Positions 22,903 to 35,800 of a stretch of 64,000 nucleotides of DNA are shown piece by piece. The position numbers and the translations under genes were made by a program. The number at the start of each line of letters is the position of its first letter. Position 1 is the stretch's first letter. The DNA is from Austropuccinia psidii (taxonomy: Eukaryota > Basidiomycota > Pucciniomycetes > Pucciniales > Sphaerophragmiaceae). The DNA lies in assembly GCA_023105745.1 (NCBI GenBank), contig JALGQZ010000007.1, forward strand, positions 55,099,569 to 55,163,568, read 5' to 3'. The notes below the pieces were generated by a model. That model had not been told where the DNA came from and did no database searches. It saw only the letters and a list, made by a program, of their open reading frames with translations.

Positions 22903-25879
22903 AGGACAAAATAATTCCTTGCATTCAATCTCGCGTTGTACAGTACATATGCGTGATGTATCGATTAAGTCGTTATGATTATACCTCTCTTGCGTGCAAC
23001 TACGTATACGGGCCAAATCAAATCTTGATATCGTTGGAGTATTTTATGCTTGTTTATTTTTTGCTTGAGAAGGAAAACCAACCAAGACATCATCAGAACC
23101 ATGAGCCATTTTTACTGCTGAAACTGCCTCAAGAAGAGGCCATCACGGTATGGAATTCCAAACACGTAAAATACGCGCTTCCAGACCTTCACTTCATTCA
23201 GTTCAGAAGCTCAACTGAACAACTTTAATTTGTCTTCAAATGCACTTGTCTTTTTTAATATTGTATGTAGGCCCCATAGTTGGAGCAACGATATACGAGC
23301 TATTGAGATTCTGGTAATAACCAAGGCAAAGAAATCACAAAACAAGTCGAATGTCCGACTGTATTGGCTGGTTTGGCTAGGCAGAAATTAATAGAGTGAA
23401 AGAGCCTTTTTTATAGTGCAGTTTCAATTTCACATTGCAACCCAGGGCTGGACATGCAGTGTATAGACTGCAGTTGTATGGAAGCTCAGTCAATTTTCAC
23501 CTCTCCAAACACTGACATGTTAATGGTGCAGTGCTGTACATACTGCAAACACCTGAAAGACTCATGATTTGGAGTCCTTACTAATTATCTGTGATCTTGC
23601 AGTACTTTATATTTCAATTTACCCTCCAACCTTTAAACCCTGATGCCATTCAAAAATCTTGACTCTAGGTCATTTGAGAACTTCATAAACTCACTCATGG
23701 TATAATTACCAGGCCACAATGTGTTAGATGTGACCAAGCACCTGGTGTTAGTCAAGATGTATGACTAATTTGAAAGGCTCCACCAATTGGAAGGCATTAT
23801 CAATCTGTCAATTATTTTTTTTAGCCCCATGAGCTCATTGAAATGTAGATGTCACTACAAAACAAACCATCAACAAGTGAGTAATGTTCCCTGTTCTTAT
23901 TTCTTTTGGCATGGCCCACTGATTTTGTAACCAATAGACCATTTCTCCCATGGCTTGGTTCACCAACTATACAAGCAATGAAATTTTATCTCAATTCCTA
24001 TCTCAAGATAAAACACTTGTCTCCCCTGTTCAACATTCATCAATTCCCCTTCTTGTGTTTCAGACACATTACCAACTTTCAACCAATATGTAAGGCATGG
24101 ATATGAAGCTTTGATTAAAAATCAAGTACTTTTCCTGTCCTCAAAATTTGTATAAGGTAAGGTTATGTAATAATAGTAATTTTAAGATTTTTTTTTAAAA
24201 AAAGAAATCACCCAAATTATTTTTTTCAACTTTTTTAGTATAAAAAGATAAAATTTTAAAGATTTATTGGGTTACCAACAATGAGAATTTATCCAAAAAT
24301 ACTACACAAAAGATATTTATGGCAACTCAAAAAATTTCTTCAAGAGCATTTTCAGTTGGGATTTATTGACCAAAGAGCTTCAGGAAATTAATATGAGAAC
24401 TAAGTAATTGAAATCAAACTTAAAAGGGAGAAAATTCCCAAAAGCTACCAGAGTGAATCTGAAAACAAAGTGACAGAGTTTGCAGTGATAAAAGATACTA
24501 TAATTCACTTTTGAGGTGGTTCAAGGGTAAAAGTCATTATAAAAAGTTTCAAACTATGATTATAATGATTACGCACATTTTTGGAAGGTTTAAAATGATA
24601 TACACAATTGGTGGTTGGAATCTTATATTGATTGGTTTAACAATCTTTAAGATAATTATAAAAGGGAAGGATTTGGACATGCAGATAAAAGATGGGACAA
24701 AGATGAAATTTTTTGGGAACCACCAATTTTCTCCCCTCAAAAGTAATTTTGAATTACATAAGTAATGAGAAAAAATTGACAAAAGAAAAGCCAATTATGG
24801 AATCATTTAGCCATGGTTCAGGCTACAAAAGTGCTGGATTTAGCCAATCTAGTCCTGTAAACCAGCCATTACTATAGCAATATTAGGCTGTAAGCCTCCA
24901 AAACATGTCAGGATGTGCTTAAGACTCCTTAAAATAAGTGAGATATATTTGTATAAAGTTCTTTTTAAATTAATGGTGGTTTTACCCTCTTGGTAACAGT
25001 TCAACATGCCCTGGTTGGTATTAAAACCTTATCATTACTTGAGTCACAGACCCTGTGGTGAAATTCCAGGCAATAAGTGATGAGATTTTGAGTGAATTTT
25101 GAAATCTCATACCTATCAAAAAGGAATTTGGAGAAGTATGGCACCCTTGGAGCCAAGATTCCTTCTCTCCCAAAATTTTGATCATTTCAATTGATTTCTT
25201 TTAACTATCCATCATGTATTGTACTTAGGTTTGTTACACATGTAATTAAATTAAAAAATTGCATAACACAACTGGGAGTCTTAATTCCTCATATGTAAAT
25301 TGAAGTTCACTTATATAATACATGCTCAAACTTTGACATTTTAATTTAAAATACTTCAGTTATTCATAGCATCTAACCTACACACCAGAGCTCAATTTTA
25401 GCACAGAAATTGATGGTTGACACCACATTTGGTGTAAATTAAATTATAGCTTTGAGTATTTTCAGATTTTCATACAGAAAATACTAAAAACTTCATTCCA
25501 GTTCATTTAGAGTTGAGTTACAGACTTTTCACTTAGAGGTGACACCACCTGATTTTTGATGAGGAATCCAATGGTAGAATGATTTTCATATACTTATTTA
25601 TTGGAAAAAAATTCATAATTATTTGTAAAAAAAATTTAAAAAAATATTTCTTTTTTGATATTTTTGATAAAAATTCATTTTTAATTCATTATTTCAAGTG
25701 AAAGTATTTTTTTACATTTTTGAAAATTTCAATGTGAATTTATTATTAAATATCAATTAGAAATTCTATTTTACATTGAAAAAGAAAAGGTTTCATTTTT
25801 AATTATATCTTACTTTATTTTTTGTGGTCTTTTGAGTGTATTAAAATACCTCTAAGGCTCACATTCCCTTCCCCTAAAA
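22903..25879. other. Intergenic, AT-rich; ends in an LTR-family terminus
   Basis: I see no gene. Small frames at 22,953-23,228, 23,906-24,106 and 24,511-24,765 show no recognised motif. The sequence AAGGCTCACA ending at 25,863 matches the 3' terminus of the 1.9-kb TG...CA family and abuts the gypsy fragment on the right, so part of this stretch is probably a degenerate copy of that family. Confidence 0.4.
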
Positions 25880-26660
25880 GGAATATTACTATTTATAGTG
25901 TTTCTTAACCTTCTGAGAAGTTTGGTATCCCCAGGTATGTCCTTTTCTGCTAAATATTCATCTTCACAAGTTGAATGACTGTATCTGACAAGATATTCCC
26001 CTACTATTTCAGTCCTCAGTTTTCTTGTCTTGAGAAATTTGGCAATTTTCTCAGTACCAGATGCTTCAACAAGGGATATACTCCGGGAAAAATTTCAGCA
26101 TCACCAGCTTTGTAAGGTTTTGTCAAGCTTACTGAAAAGGTAGGATTCTTAATATCAAGATCTTTAGATAATTCTACTTCAACAGTATTTTCTCCATGGA
26201 GGGCTTTAAGCAAAAAAAGTATTGGAAAGGAGTCCTTAATCTGTTATTTAATTTGTTAGTGGATACAAATACCAGGTCTCCTACTTTGAAGGCTGGAGTA
26301 GCATGTGACTTATTCCATTTGTCTTTGGAATATGCAAATGAGTCCCCCATGCATCTTACTGTATGCTTCCTAGCTTTTTCTATAATTCCTTTGAAGCTAG
26401 CACCTGTGGGATGTCTCTTAACCAAATCTTTACTACACAAGTAATGGAGTAGTCTGGGATTCTATCCTTTACCTAAAGTTGAAGAAGTGTAATTGTTACT
26501 TGAATGAATAGATTTTTTATATTCTAGTTCTAGTTAAGGTAGAAGGGAACACCAATAATGGGTGAATAAATCACAATCTTTGAGTTCTAAACTACATGCA
26601 GATTATTTTCTGACCATGTCTTCCAAGGTATTTATCACCAGGGCATATTTTGCATCAATC
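25880..26660 (-). pseudogene. Ty3/gypsy integrase C-terminal fragment with chromodomain-like end
   Basis: On the minus strand the reading goes from T-L-E-D-M-V-R-K and L-E-L-E-Y-K-K-S-I-H (about 26,620-26,510), through the integrase C-terminal domain (F-K-V-G-D-L-V-F-V-S-T near 26,290; V-E-V-E-L-S-K; P-F/T-F-S-V-S-L near 26,140) to Y-L-V-R-Y and E-D-E-Y-L-A-E-K-D-I-P at about 26,000-25,930, then L-L-R-R-L-R. Several stops and frame changes are present. The same order of motifs occurs in the plus-strand gypsy remnants at 8.0-8.7 and 37.2-37.65 kb. It is a truncated, dead copy. Confidence 0.85.
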
Positions 26661-26879
26661 ACCAGCAATTGACTTCATGTTGCACTGTTGTCAGTATAAA
26701 ATCTTGTGGCAGTTTTGTTAGTGTCACACTATAGTCACTGGATCTGATGGGTTGCATCACATCTTCAGCACAACAATTTCTACTGTCAAATATGTCACAT
26801 TAGTATGCCACTCAAATCAAAAACCCTTAACAACACCATTCACAATCTTTGGGTAATTACACCTCATGGTGCAAGCCAA

Positions 26880-27215
26880 AATTTGGCCATGCTCATGCTC
26901 ATTAATGATATTACTTCCAGACCTCTGGCCGATCTTCTCCCCCCTTCACCATGCCTACTCTCATGCATGAATTGAGTTCCAAACCCCCTGCTAATCATCT
27001 CCGCAGCTGAACATGCTTACACTTACGCAAAGATTGGCTTCACCATCTCCTTATAATCATCTCTGCAGCTGGCCATGCTTACACTTATGAAAAGATTGGC
27101 TTCCACACCACCGCCTCTGCATTTTGGCCATATACCATCCTTATGCTTCCACACCCCCCACTCATCATCTTCACAGCCTACCATACTTATGCTCATGGAA
27201 ACATTTCCTTATGCA
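26880..27215. repeat. Degenerate ~62-bp tandem repeat
   Basis: The clearest two units both start AATCATCTC-GCAGCTG and contain CATGCTTACACTTA and AAAGATTGGCTTC (about 26,992-27,053 and 27,054-27,116). More diverged units with CCATGC...ACTC and TTATGCTTCCACACC flank them. It is C-rich on the plus strand, unlike its surroundings. Confidence 0.65.
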
Positions 27216-28989
27216 TCATTTCCATTTGAAATTAATATAAAACTTTTAATACTAATTTACAGTGTCAAAAGTTTTCCACACAAGTATTTCATCTCAGGAT
27301 TCTCCAGTCTCACCTCATCCCCAATTCCCAATGACCAATGCTCTCTGTCAATTTTTGGAAGGGGAGAAAGGGGGATATGAGTGATACTTCATCCTAGTAA
27401 GTGTTCAGAGCCTTAGGGTATGGTGGCTTCCAGGTTTAAATGATGAACCCCATCACAAAAATATGCTGAGTGGCCTTCTCCCCCAACATCTTCTTGGGGG
27501 CAATTGGTGGGGATATTCACAATGTTGTGGTTAGGGTTTAAATCATGAGGCTCACAAATTAAATCCTAATAAGTGGACTATTTGAAACTGTAATTGTGTC
27601 TTTTCTCTCTCTGGAAAAATCATTTTATTTCATAATATTCAAATGGAACATTTTTCATGGGGGTTGAATAGTACAAAAATTGACTTGAGTAGTTTTCTCA
27701 CTAGTAAATTTTATTCAATTTCTCACAGGGAAGCAATTGAATTTGAATTATATGAATTAATAAGAAACATATCACCTCAAATTTTTCAAATCCGCTACAA
27801 GCTCAATAGATATTGATGGAAGGTTCCAGGGTTGTAAATGGGCAGTTTTTTTTTGGTGAGCTTGTGGTTCTAGAATTTTTTTTTTCTAGAAAATTCACTA
27901 AATATTGAGCTGATTTAAATTGATATTTAACTTCTTTCAACCTTTCTTAAATTCTCCAATATTTATATTACCTAAAAAAAATGAATCATTAATATCTTGA
28001 ATTTAATTGACATTCACCATTTTCAGAACTCACACCTTTTTTCTTCAATTTTTACTTTTTTATTCTAAAATTGTCAATAAACTTATCAATCAAATTGTAA
28101 CAATCTATTTACCCAATGAACTACCTCCACTATACCCCAACTAATTCCTCAAACCCCAGGAATCTCAACAGAACTCAATCAACCAACAAAATCCACCCCA
28201 GAGAGTGGAAGTGAAATCTATGATATGGTCAGTAGTAATGAATTAGGAATTGAAGTAGAGAGCCTTTCACATTAAAATAATCAAGATCCACCAGTTCTTC
28301 AAGGATTTGAGCATAAATTCATCTTGAATATTTTTAATATCTCAAAAACTGATATTTTTTCATAGCCTTTATTTAAGCTCAGCCTCAAAGCTCTGAAAAG
28401 CTATGAGAAGGAAAATACTGTTGAGCTTTGTGCATCAACAGAAGATTCTGGACAAGATTAGTTAATCTTAAGTGGCAAGGTTAAAATTATATCCAAGGAG
28501 CAATTTTTCTCAAATATCAAACAAACAATCTCTGGGCTTGGAAAAATCCAAAATTATATCAGAGTTCCTGATTATGTACTTCAAAATATTGGTGAAGCAA
28601 TGAGCCTCCTTAAGATGAATTTGAACTGTAAGTCCATTACTACTTGCATACCAAATTGATAAAAACAGCTTCTTACAGTATATGGATAGGTGTGGAGGTG
28701 GGACAATCTCTACCTGAAGGATTTCAAGTGGTGATTGGAGTTCCAGGAAAAGGTTTAGGAAGAAGACCAAATATCAATTCCACTAAAAAACAACCAAAAA
28801 CACTGTACCTTTTAAATCTCAAAATATTTTCTTTATCAAGGTGATGACATTATCAATCTTAAAGTGAATCATAATGATAATGAAGGTCCCCAAACTGAAA
28901 CCCCCTGGAACTCAATGAAATAATACATTATGAACCCTTCCTGCCTCTCCTTGAAATATTAAAGCATCCCAAGTGAGAGGCTTAAACAT
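27216..28989. other. AT-rich stretch, no gene supported
   Basis: Only short frames are present (for example 28,510-28,770 minus and 28,644-28,844 plus). Parts between 28,130 and 28,850 look less random than the flanks and may be the upstream, more decayed portion of the pseudogene that follows, but no motif can be named. Confidence 0.35.
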
Positions 28990-30015
28990 GATACAATGGG
29001 TAGAGATATGACTGATATAATGCCTGAACCTGAGGCCAAACTGTCAACCTCAGATAATGATCAAGAAATATTTTCATCTCACATTGAATATCTTGGAGAC
29101 ATTCTGAATTAAAATTCCAATATTATTCAAGAATAATGGAAAAGAGTGCTTGATAATATCAATAGTATTTACAAAAATAAGGGAGACAATTTACCAACAA
29201 ATGATGCTGATACGTTAATTATTATTTTTATTAAGGTGATAAGTAACCAAGGGCTTAAAGTTTCAGCCTGGCTTGAGGAGCTTGAGAATGCAGGTGAGTT
29301 TTATATTTGTAAATGATAAATGATTATTTGGTGATTGACTCATTTAATATACATTGTAGTATATGGGATTGGATTTTTCAAGGCTAGAGAGACCAAAGAA
29401 TTTTTAAGAAACAACATTTGGAATCTCAAATTTATGAAGTAATAAGCAAAAAATCCAGATAATCTCCAAAAATCTGAACACTCCTTCTTCCAAAGGGCTT
29501 AGAGCCTTCTTTACCCCTCCAATCTGATTAAACATTTTTGGGCTAATGTTATGTTTGACTCCATTAGTTTAGTCTCATACAATGTGATTTCACCCAAGCC
29601 ATATGTGGCGCCAAAAAAAACCAACTAATCCTCTGGGACTCAAATGGGGAGAAGTTGAATACCTTGCCTCCTGCTTGAGTAAATTGAAGCAATTTGCAAC
29701 ACAACTTAACATTGAAGGTGGCAGGGCTTAAAATGAGATATTGACAAAGCCCCAAAAAATTTTGGAGGAACTAATGGAGAAATTTATCCACCTGATGAAT
29801 TTGTACAACATGGTATATGCACATAAAAAGTTCAAAGTGTAAAGCATGAAAGGAAAATTCACAAGTTTGAAAAAATGAGGCCATCAAAAATCTTTTGGAA
29901 TGTCACAATAATCTCAGAATAAATTGAATTTGCTATGGTATATTAGCTGAATTCTGTGTGGCAGGGGTTTGTGATTTGATGGTCTGCTCAGATGACTGAA
30001 GAACAATCTCAGTGA
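28990..30015 (+). pseudogene. Decayed gene of unknown family with one GT-AG intron
   Basis: A single reading can be followed for about 1 kb (R-D-M-T-D-I-M-P-E-P-E, ... V-S-A-W-L-E-E-L-E-N-A, ... G-I-G-F-F-K-A-R-E-T-K-E-F-L, ... H-S-F-F-Q-R-A, ... H-F-W-A-N-V-M-F-D-S). It is interrupted by many stops but stays in frame. At 29,294-29,359 a 66-bp segment GTGAGT...TTGTAG fits a spliceosomal intron: removing it keeps the frame and joins E-L-E-N-A to Y-G-I-G-F-F. I do not recognise the family. Given the setting it may come from a mobile element or a decayed duplicate gene. The start and end are set by where the reading becomes unconvincing. Confidence 0.6.
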
Positions 30016-32454
30016 AAGGGACATTATCACCCATTTAAATTTCCAAAATACTTTCAGATGGTAGAAAGCTAGTAGAGCCTGTATTTCTACATACTGATGA
30101 ATATATATTTAACTTACTGGATAAGAGTTTCTTCTCATCAGAGTCTTTTAACCTCACTTTACCTCTTAGATTTGAATTTACATGATGATTGGTCTTAGAA
30201 TTTGGTGATTCCTGGGTAGAGAAGTGGGGTTTTTGTTCAACTGAAGAGATCACATTGACTGTACCCAGGTCATCTAAGCTTACAACCAGGATTGACCCAT
30301 TTTAAATTATCTCTTTATCAAATAGATTGTAATTTAATTTTAGAGAGTGATTTATGAATTTAATCATTTTCACTACCTATCCTACTCTGGATCCCTTAAG
30401 ATGAATGTTAATAATAAAAAAATTTGTATGGTGGCATGCCTATGTACACCATAAAAAAGCCTCTGAGATGACACAAAGTCATTCAAGCATTTTCCACCGC
30501 AATTACCACACACAGGGGCATTTCAGGAAGTTTATATCTTCCACTCCATCTCATAATGGACTGAATTGAACTGCTTCTTTCAAAAGGAATCCTTGGGAAT
30601 ATTTGGGACAGGTGGGATAAGTCATCTGCAGTGGGGGCACTAAGGATTGTCCATGGGGAGCATGTTCCACTTGAACTTGCTTGCAATATTCCAGATGTTT
30701 GGATCCAAAACTCATTGAGTGGGAGAATAAATATACCAAATTGAATAATGTAGTACCCATTTCAGTTGATTTGGTTCAGGTACTTGATATCACCATTTTG
30801 CAAAACTTGAATGTAATCATTTATTTTAAGGGGGTGTCTAATTGATTGGTTTCATTTCATTTTCCTGCACAAGAATTCCATTCAAAAAAAAGGAAATGAG
30901 TGTAAGAGGGAACTCATGGTGAAACTTTGAGGGTTGGAAGGAAAGTGTGAGTTTCTCAGTTATTTTCAAGGTATATATATATTTATATCCATGGGAGGGA
31001 ATTCATTTGGCACCCTCATTGGGCCCCATGGAGAAACATTGGCTTTAGTTGGCTTAGATTGAGCCAATTACATATGGGCTCCAACAGAGAAGTCAGGTAT
31101 GTATTCAAAATAAATCTCATTGGGAATTGGGCACCATTTGGGATCCAAAAGGGTTTTCTTTGAAAGGTAGTCAGAAGTATCTGATATCTTGTATGCTTTG
31201 ACACCAAGTGATCCCTCAACCACTTGTGAATAGTGGCACATCCCAAAATATAAATGAGGCCAAAACCACCTGAAGGAATAATTTCTTTTCCTGCAGTTGG
31301 CCAATAGCACAAATATCAATGCCGGTATCAGAAAATATAACCACACATTAATTTCAAAGAATTGTGGATTTCACTCAAATCAAAGGCATTCACTTTGGCC
31401 ATGTGACTATTTTCTCTGCAACTGGATTACTCATTGCCCTTGTCAAATTCAGACCATTTGCAAAAATGAGTGAAGTTGAGGTAAATCAATGGGATGAATT
31501 ATCTCAATTATTATTTTGTGAAAAAAAAATTCACAGACCCAATATAAAAAAATGGGGCATTACTTTAGGGAGTTATGTTTGCTATTGAATGGCACAAATT
31601 CAGCACAAAGAAAAAAAAATTTGTTTTTACAGAAGTCTTTGGAAAATTAAAGACACAAAGGAATAATGGCAGAACTGAAGTGAAAATCTGAGCTCAGTGG
31701 GCTTCATTCTATGTCAATCCTTACAATTTTTGGGGGATAGATTATTTCAAAAGATTCAAAAATACTAAAAATTTTTAGGGGTCCCCTTTTTTGATCAGAT
31801 TGACTATGGATCCAATTTTTCCACAAATCAGGGGTAGTTAAAGCTTGCTTCTGCCCTCACTTTCACCATTAAGGGATTCAAAAACTCACCTCATGTTGAT
31901 AAAGATGCATCATTTTATGCTTTGTAATGGTGGTTTCAATCTGATAAGAGGACCAGCCGGATTCAAATGAATGTGTCAAAGTGTTGTACTGGGGGGAAAT
32001 TTATTTTCCCAAATGAGAATTTTTCTAATTATCTATCCAAATTTCATGGGATCATTCAAGTAGTGTGGTAAAGTGGTAAATTCTTTTATTATACTAATCC
32101 AGCACAAACCTAATTGGGATATAGGCTCAATTCTCAAGGAAATCAGCAAAACTATGTGGCAGAAAAGCCAAGGGTATGATGAAATTGGAAAGGGAGCCAG
32201 CTATCATATCAGGGATGGTAATACAATCTCATCACAACTATAAGAATGAAGAGATTTAGATAGGGGTAGGAATTATGAGGTGATGATTGAATATACTGTA
32301 CAGTATACTCCAGGATTGGGGATGTATGGTATCTTGAATGAAAACCAGTGTAAATTTCTCATTTACAGGGGCATGCCAACATACATTTTTTGCTCATATA
32401 CCTAGGCTATAAACACACTTTTCTCCCAAAATAAAATGTGGCATAGAAGTCCAA
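30016..32454. other. No gene recognised
   Basis: The short frames at 30,483-30,760 and 31,016-31,346 (minus) and 31,364-31,588 (plus) show no motif I can name. Composition resembles decayed transposon sequence. Confidence 0.35.
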
Positions 32455-32832
32455 TGGGGGTTCAGGGTCATACACATGTACAGTACCCCTGCGCTTCACA
32501 TGCAAATTATCCCACATGCTCAATATACCTTGCATGTCACACACAATTACTCCTGCATGTTCAGTATACCTGTGTGCCACATGCAAAGACTCCTGAATGT
32601 CAAGTATATATGTGCACATCACATGCAAATCCTCCCTCATCTCCAGTATTAATATGTGTCACATACACATCCTCCAGTATGTCTAGCATATGTGCGTGTC
32701 ACACACACATCCTCCAGTATGTCTAGTATACATGTGTGTCACACACACATCCTCCAGTATGTCTAGTATACATGTGTGTCACACACACATCTTACAGAAT
32801 GTCTAGTATGCGTGTGTGTCACACACACATAC
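32455..32832. repeat. 40-bp minisatellite
   Basis: Units of exactly 40 bp start at 32,621, 32,661, 32,701, 32,741 and 32,781, each running ACACACACAT-CCTCCAGTAT-GTCTAGTATA-CATGTGTGTC with changes. Units become more diverged toward the left end at about 32,455. Each unit has ACACACA and TGTGTGT ends, so adjacent units can pair as short hairpins. The open frames across it only translate the repeat. Confidence 0.9.
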
Positions 32833-32839
32833 TTTTTAC

Positions 32840-35800
32840 AATGAATTCAAGAAATTCAAATCAAATTTCAAGGATATAAGAAATAATGACAGAAAGCTCA
32901 CTGAATGGTGTAAAGTAAAAAATGCAAGTCTTGAGTCAATTTCCAATACATTTTAAAGAATTGAGAGTAAATTTGACATTCAAAATAATGAATTGGATAA
33001 TATTTCTATCAATAATATCAATTACCAGCTCACAAACTTGAAAGAAAATGTTTTGGAAATAGTCCATAGTTCAAATCCTTCTGCCAAACATTTTCAGAGG
33101 AGTGATAATGGAATAAATAAATTCAAGGCTGAGATAGTTTCACAAGTGAAGAAAATTAATAATAATTATGATCCTGATTCACATATGCCCAGACATTCCA
33201 AACCTTTAAATTAAGTAAAACACTCTGTAAAAGAAATTCTGTCCCCTTATCCAGGATAAAATCCAATTACTGCAAGAGATATTCCCAAACTAGAAGAATG
33301 GCCAAAATTCTTGTGTGAAGTAGAATATAGCCATATTGAGCTCATTAGAGCAATTGATAGGTTTAAAGAGGACTTTCAAACACCCAATTAAATGATAGTA
33401 GACAATCTACACTCTTTTCTTAGAATTATTTAAAAGTAATGGTATCACAAGATGAGGCAAGAAAATGGAAAAAATGATTGGCTTTTGTGGACATCTGAGA
33501 TAATCACCAAGTGGGCCAACAATTTCTGGATATTTAAAATGGGAAATTATTTTCAAGTTTAATTTTTAATTCAAAGAGAGATAATCCACTTACCTGGTTC
33601 CTCAAACAGAAAGATAGACTATTTGCTTTACACCCAGATATTTCTGACTCTATGATTAATATGACAATATTGTGAAATGTGGAGGTGTACTAGAGAATGC
33701 TATCAAATGAAGATTTTTAGAGACCTGTTCAACAGAAGACTGTATTAATTCAATGGAAGATATCATTACTAGGACAAGAATTGGCAAATACTGGACTAGA
33801 AACCCTTTTGATTCCAAGATTATTCCAAAGACTTCTAGAGAAGATAGGAGACCTGAAAGACTTTTTTTGAAGTGTCATAAATGTGGGAGTACCTCACACT
33901 TATCCAACACCTGTAGTAAGAAGTCAAAAATAAATGAAGCTCAAGTCATTCAAGAGGTTCAGTTCACTGAAGAGAAAGAATAATCTTACCAGGGTTCAGA
34001 AATCTATGAATACACACCAGTAGAGGACTTCCCTACTAAAAATACCACAGCACTATTTGAAGTTACTGAAGTCCATACTCCTTTACCACAATATAGTGAG
34101 GACTGCTATAGCTTTATCAATATTCAGGATGCCAGAATGTGTAAGACAAAACCTTCTAGAGGCAAATTTTATACTTCTGGAGAATCTTTTATTAAATAAA
34201 TCTTGATTCATGATGTATATGAAAAAGTCAATTTGGACAAAGGAGAATTCTACACTTGTGTAAGGAAAGACTATCTTCAAAAAATACTCCCACAATGGAA
34301 AACCATCTTTTACTAATATAGGGTGTTTGATTCAGTAGTGCCACCGATAATATGTACCCTCTGGGTATATTAGATACTAAATTGATATTTTCACACCCAG
34401 CAGGAAGTATGAGAATGAAGACAGGGATATTAGTAATGTATAGCTGTACTTCTCAACATATCATTATTTGAAGTGACTACTTGAACATTTATGGTATTGA
34501 CATCAATAGTCATAAAGAAAGATATTTTACAATTGGGAAAAACAAAATACAAAAATTTGCCTTTCCAATATGCCCAAAAGAATATCAGTATTATATTCAA
34601 GTAAAAATAATTATAAAGAATTATTTGTGTCAAATCAATTTGGTGAATAAAAAATTAATAAAGACTTATCACCAAAAATGAATCTGGAGCTCATTGATGT
34701 GTTATATACATATAAATATGCCTTTGCTTCATACAATGAGCCTTTAGGCACAATTAGAGGGCATGAAGTTGATATTAATCTTAATATTGACAGAACATAC
34801 CTTCCAGTTCTCAGAATACCAGCTTACCCATAAATACCCAGAGCTAGGGCAGCTTTGGAAAAACATATCCAAGAGTTTACCCAACTTGGTGTAGTAAGAA
34901 AATTAGGCCATAATGAAGAAGTTGAAGTTACAACTCCTGTTATTATTTCTTGGCACCATGATAAATCAAGGATGGTTGGAGAATTCATAGCTCTGAATAC
35001 CTACACAGTTTCAGATAGGTATCCAATTCCTAAAATCCAGAAACCATTGACCCAATTGTCTAAAGCCAAGTATATAACATCCATGGATGCATTGAAAGTT
35101 TTTCATAAGAATTTCTTTACACCAAAAGCCAAGAAATTACTTATTATGATAACTCACTGTGGTATTTATGAGTATCTGAGAATGCCATTTGGTATTGAAA
35201 ATTCTCCATCTCATTACCAAAGAATGATGAATACCATCTTCCCCAAAGAATTTCCTGAAGGATGACTTCTCATTTATATTGATTGGATAATCATATTTTT
35301 GGACTCCTGGTTCTTGAATCTTGAAATACTTGCAATATTATTGGACAAAGCTGCATAATTGAATATAAATATTTCACTTTAGAAATGAAATTTTGTCTTT
35401 GAAGAACTCAACTCATATTAACATATTGTCTCTGGCTTAAGCTTGAGTATTGACAAAAAGAAAGTTGCAGCATTTTTACTCAAGCCAATACCCCAAAGTA
35501 GGAAGTAAATGATGTCTTTTCTTGGAGTTTCCAGTTATTACAGGCAGAACCTGGAACATTTAGAAATTATATCCAAGTCACTCTATAGAATCTGTGATCA
35601 ACAGACAGTATTTGATATGACCCAAGAAAGAGTTAGAGCATGTGAGAAGATAAATAAATCCCTTACAGAAGTGCCTTTACTCCTCATTTGTGACTGGAAC
35701 ATACCCTGAAAGCTGGGAATTTATCAATGTTTAGACATATCAGGGTAATCCCTACAAAAAGTCCAAGTTGTTGATGACAAACCAACAGAAGCCAGATATG

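Noticed and set aside
24511..24765. Ile/Lys-rich frame as a small gene
   Set aside because: There is no motif, composition follows the AT-rich background, and an overlapping minus-strand frame is equally open.
32436..32726. 96-codon His/Cys-rich frame
   Set aside because: It translates the 40-bp minisatellite; the 40-base period shifts the frame every unit.
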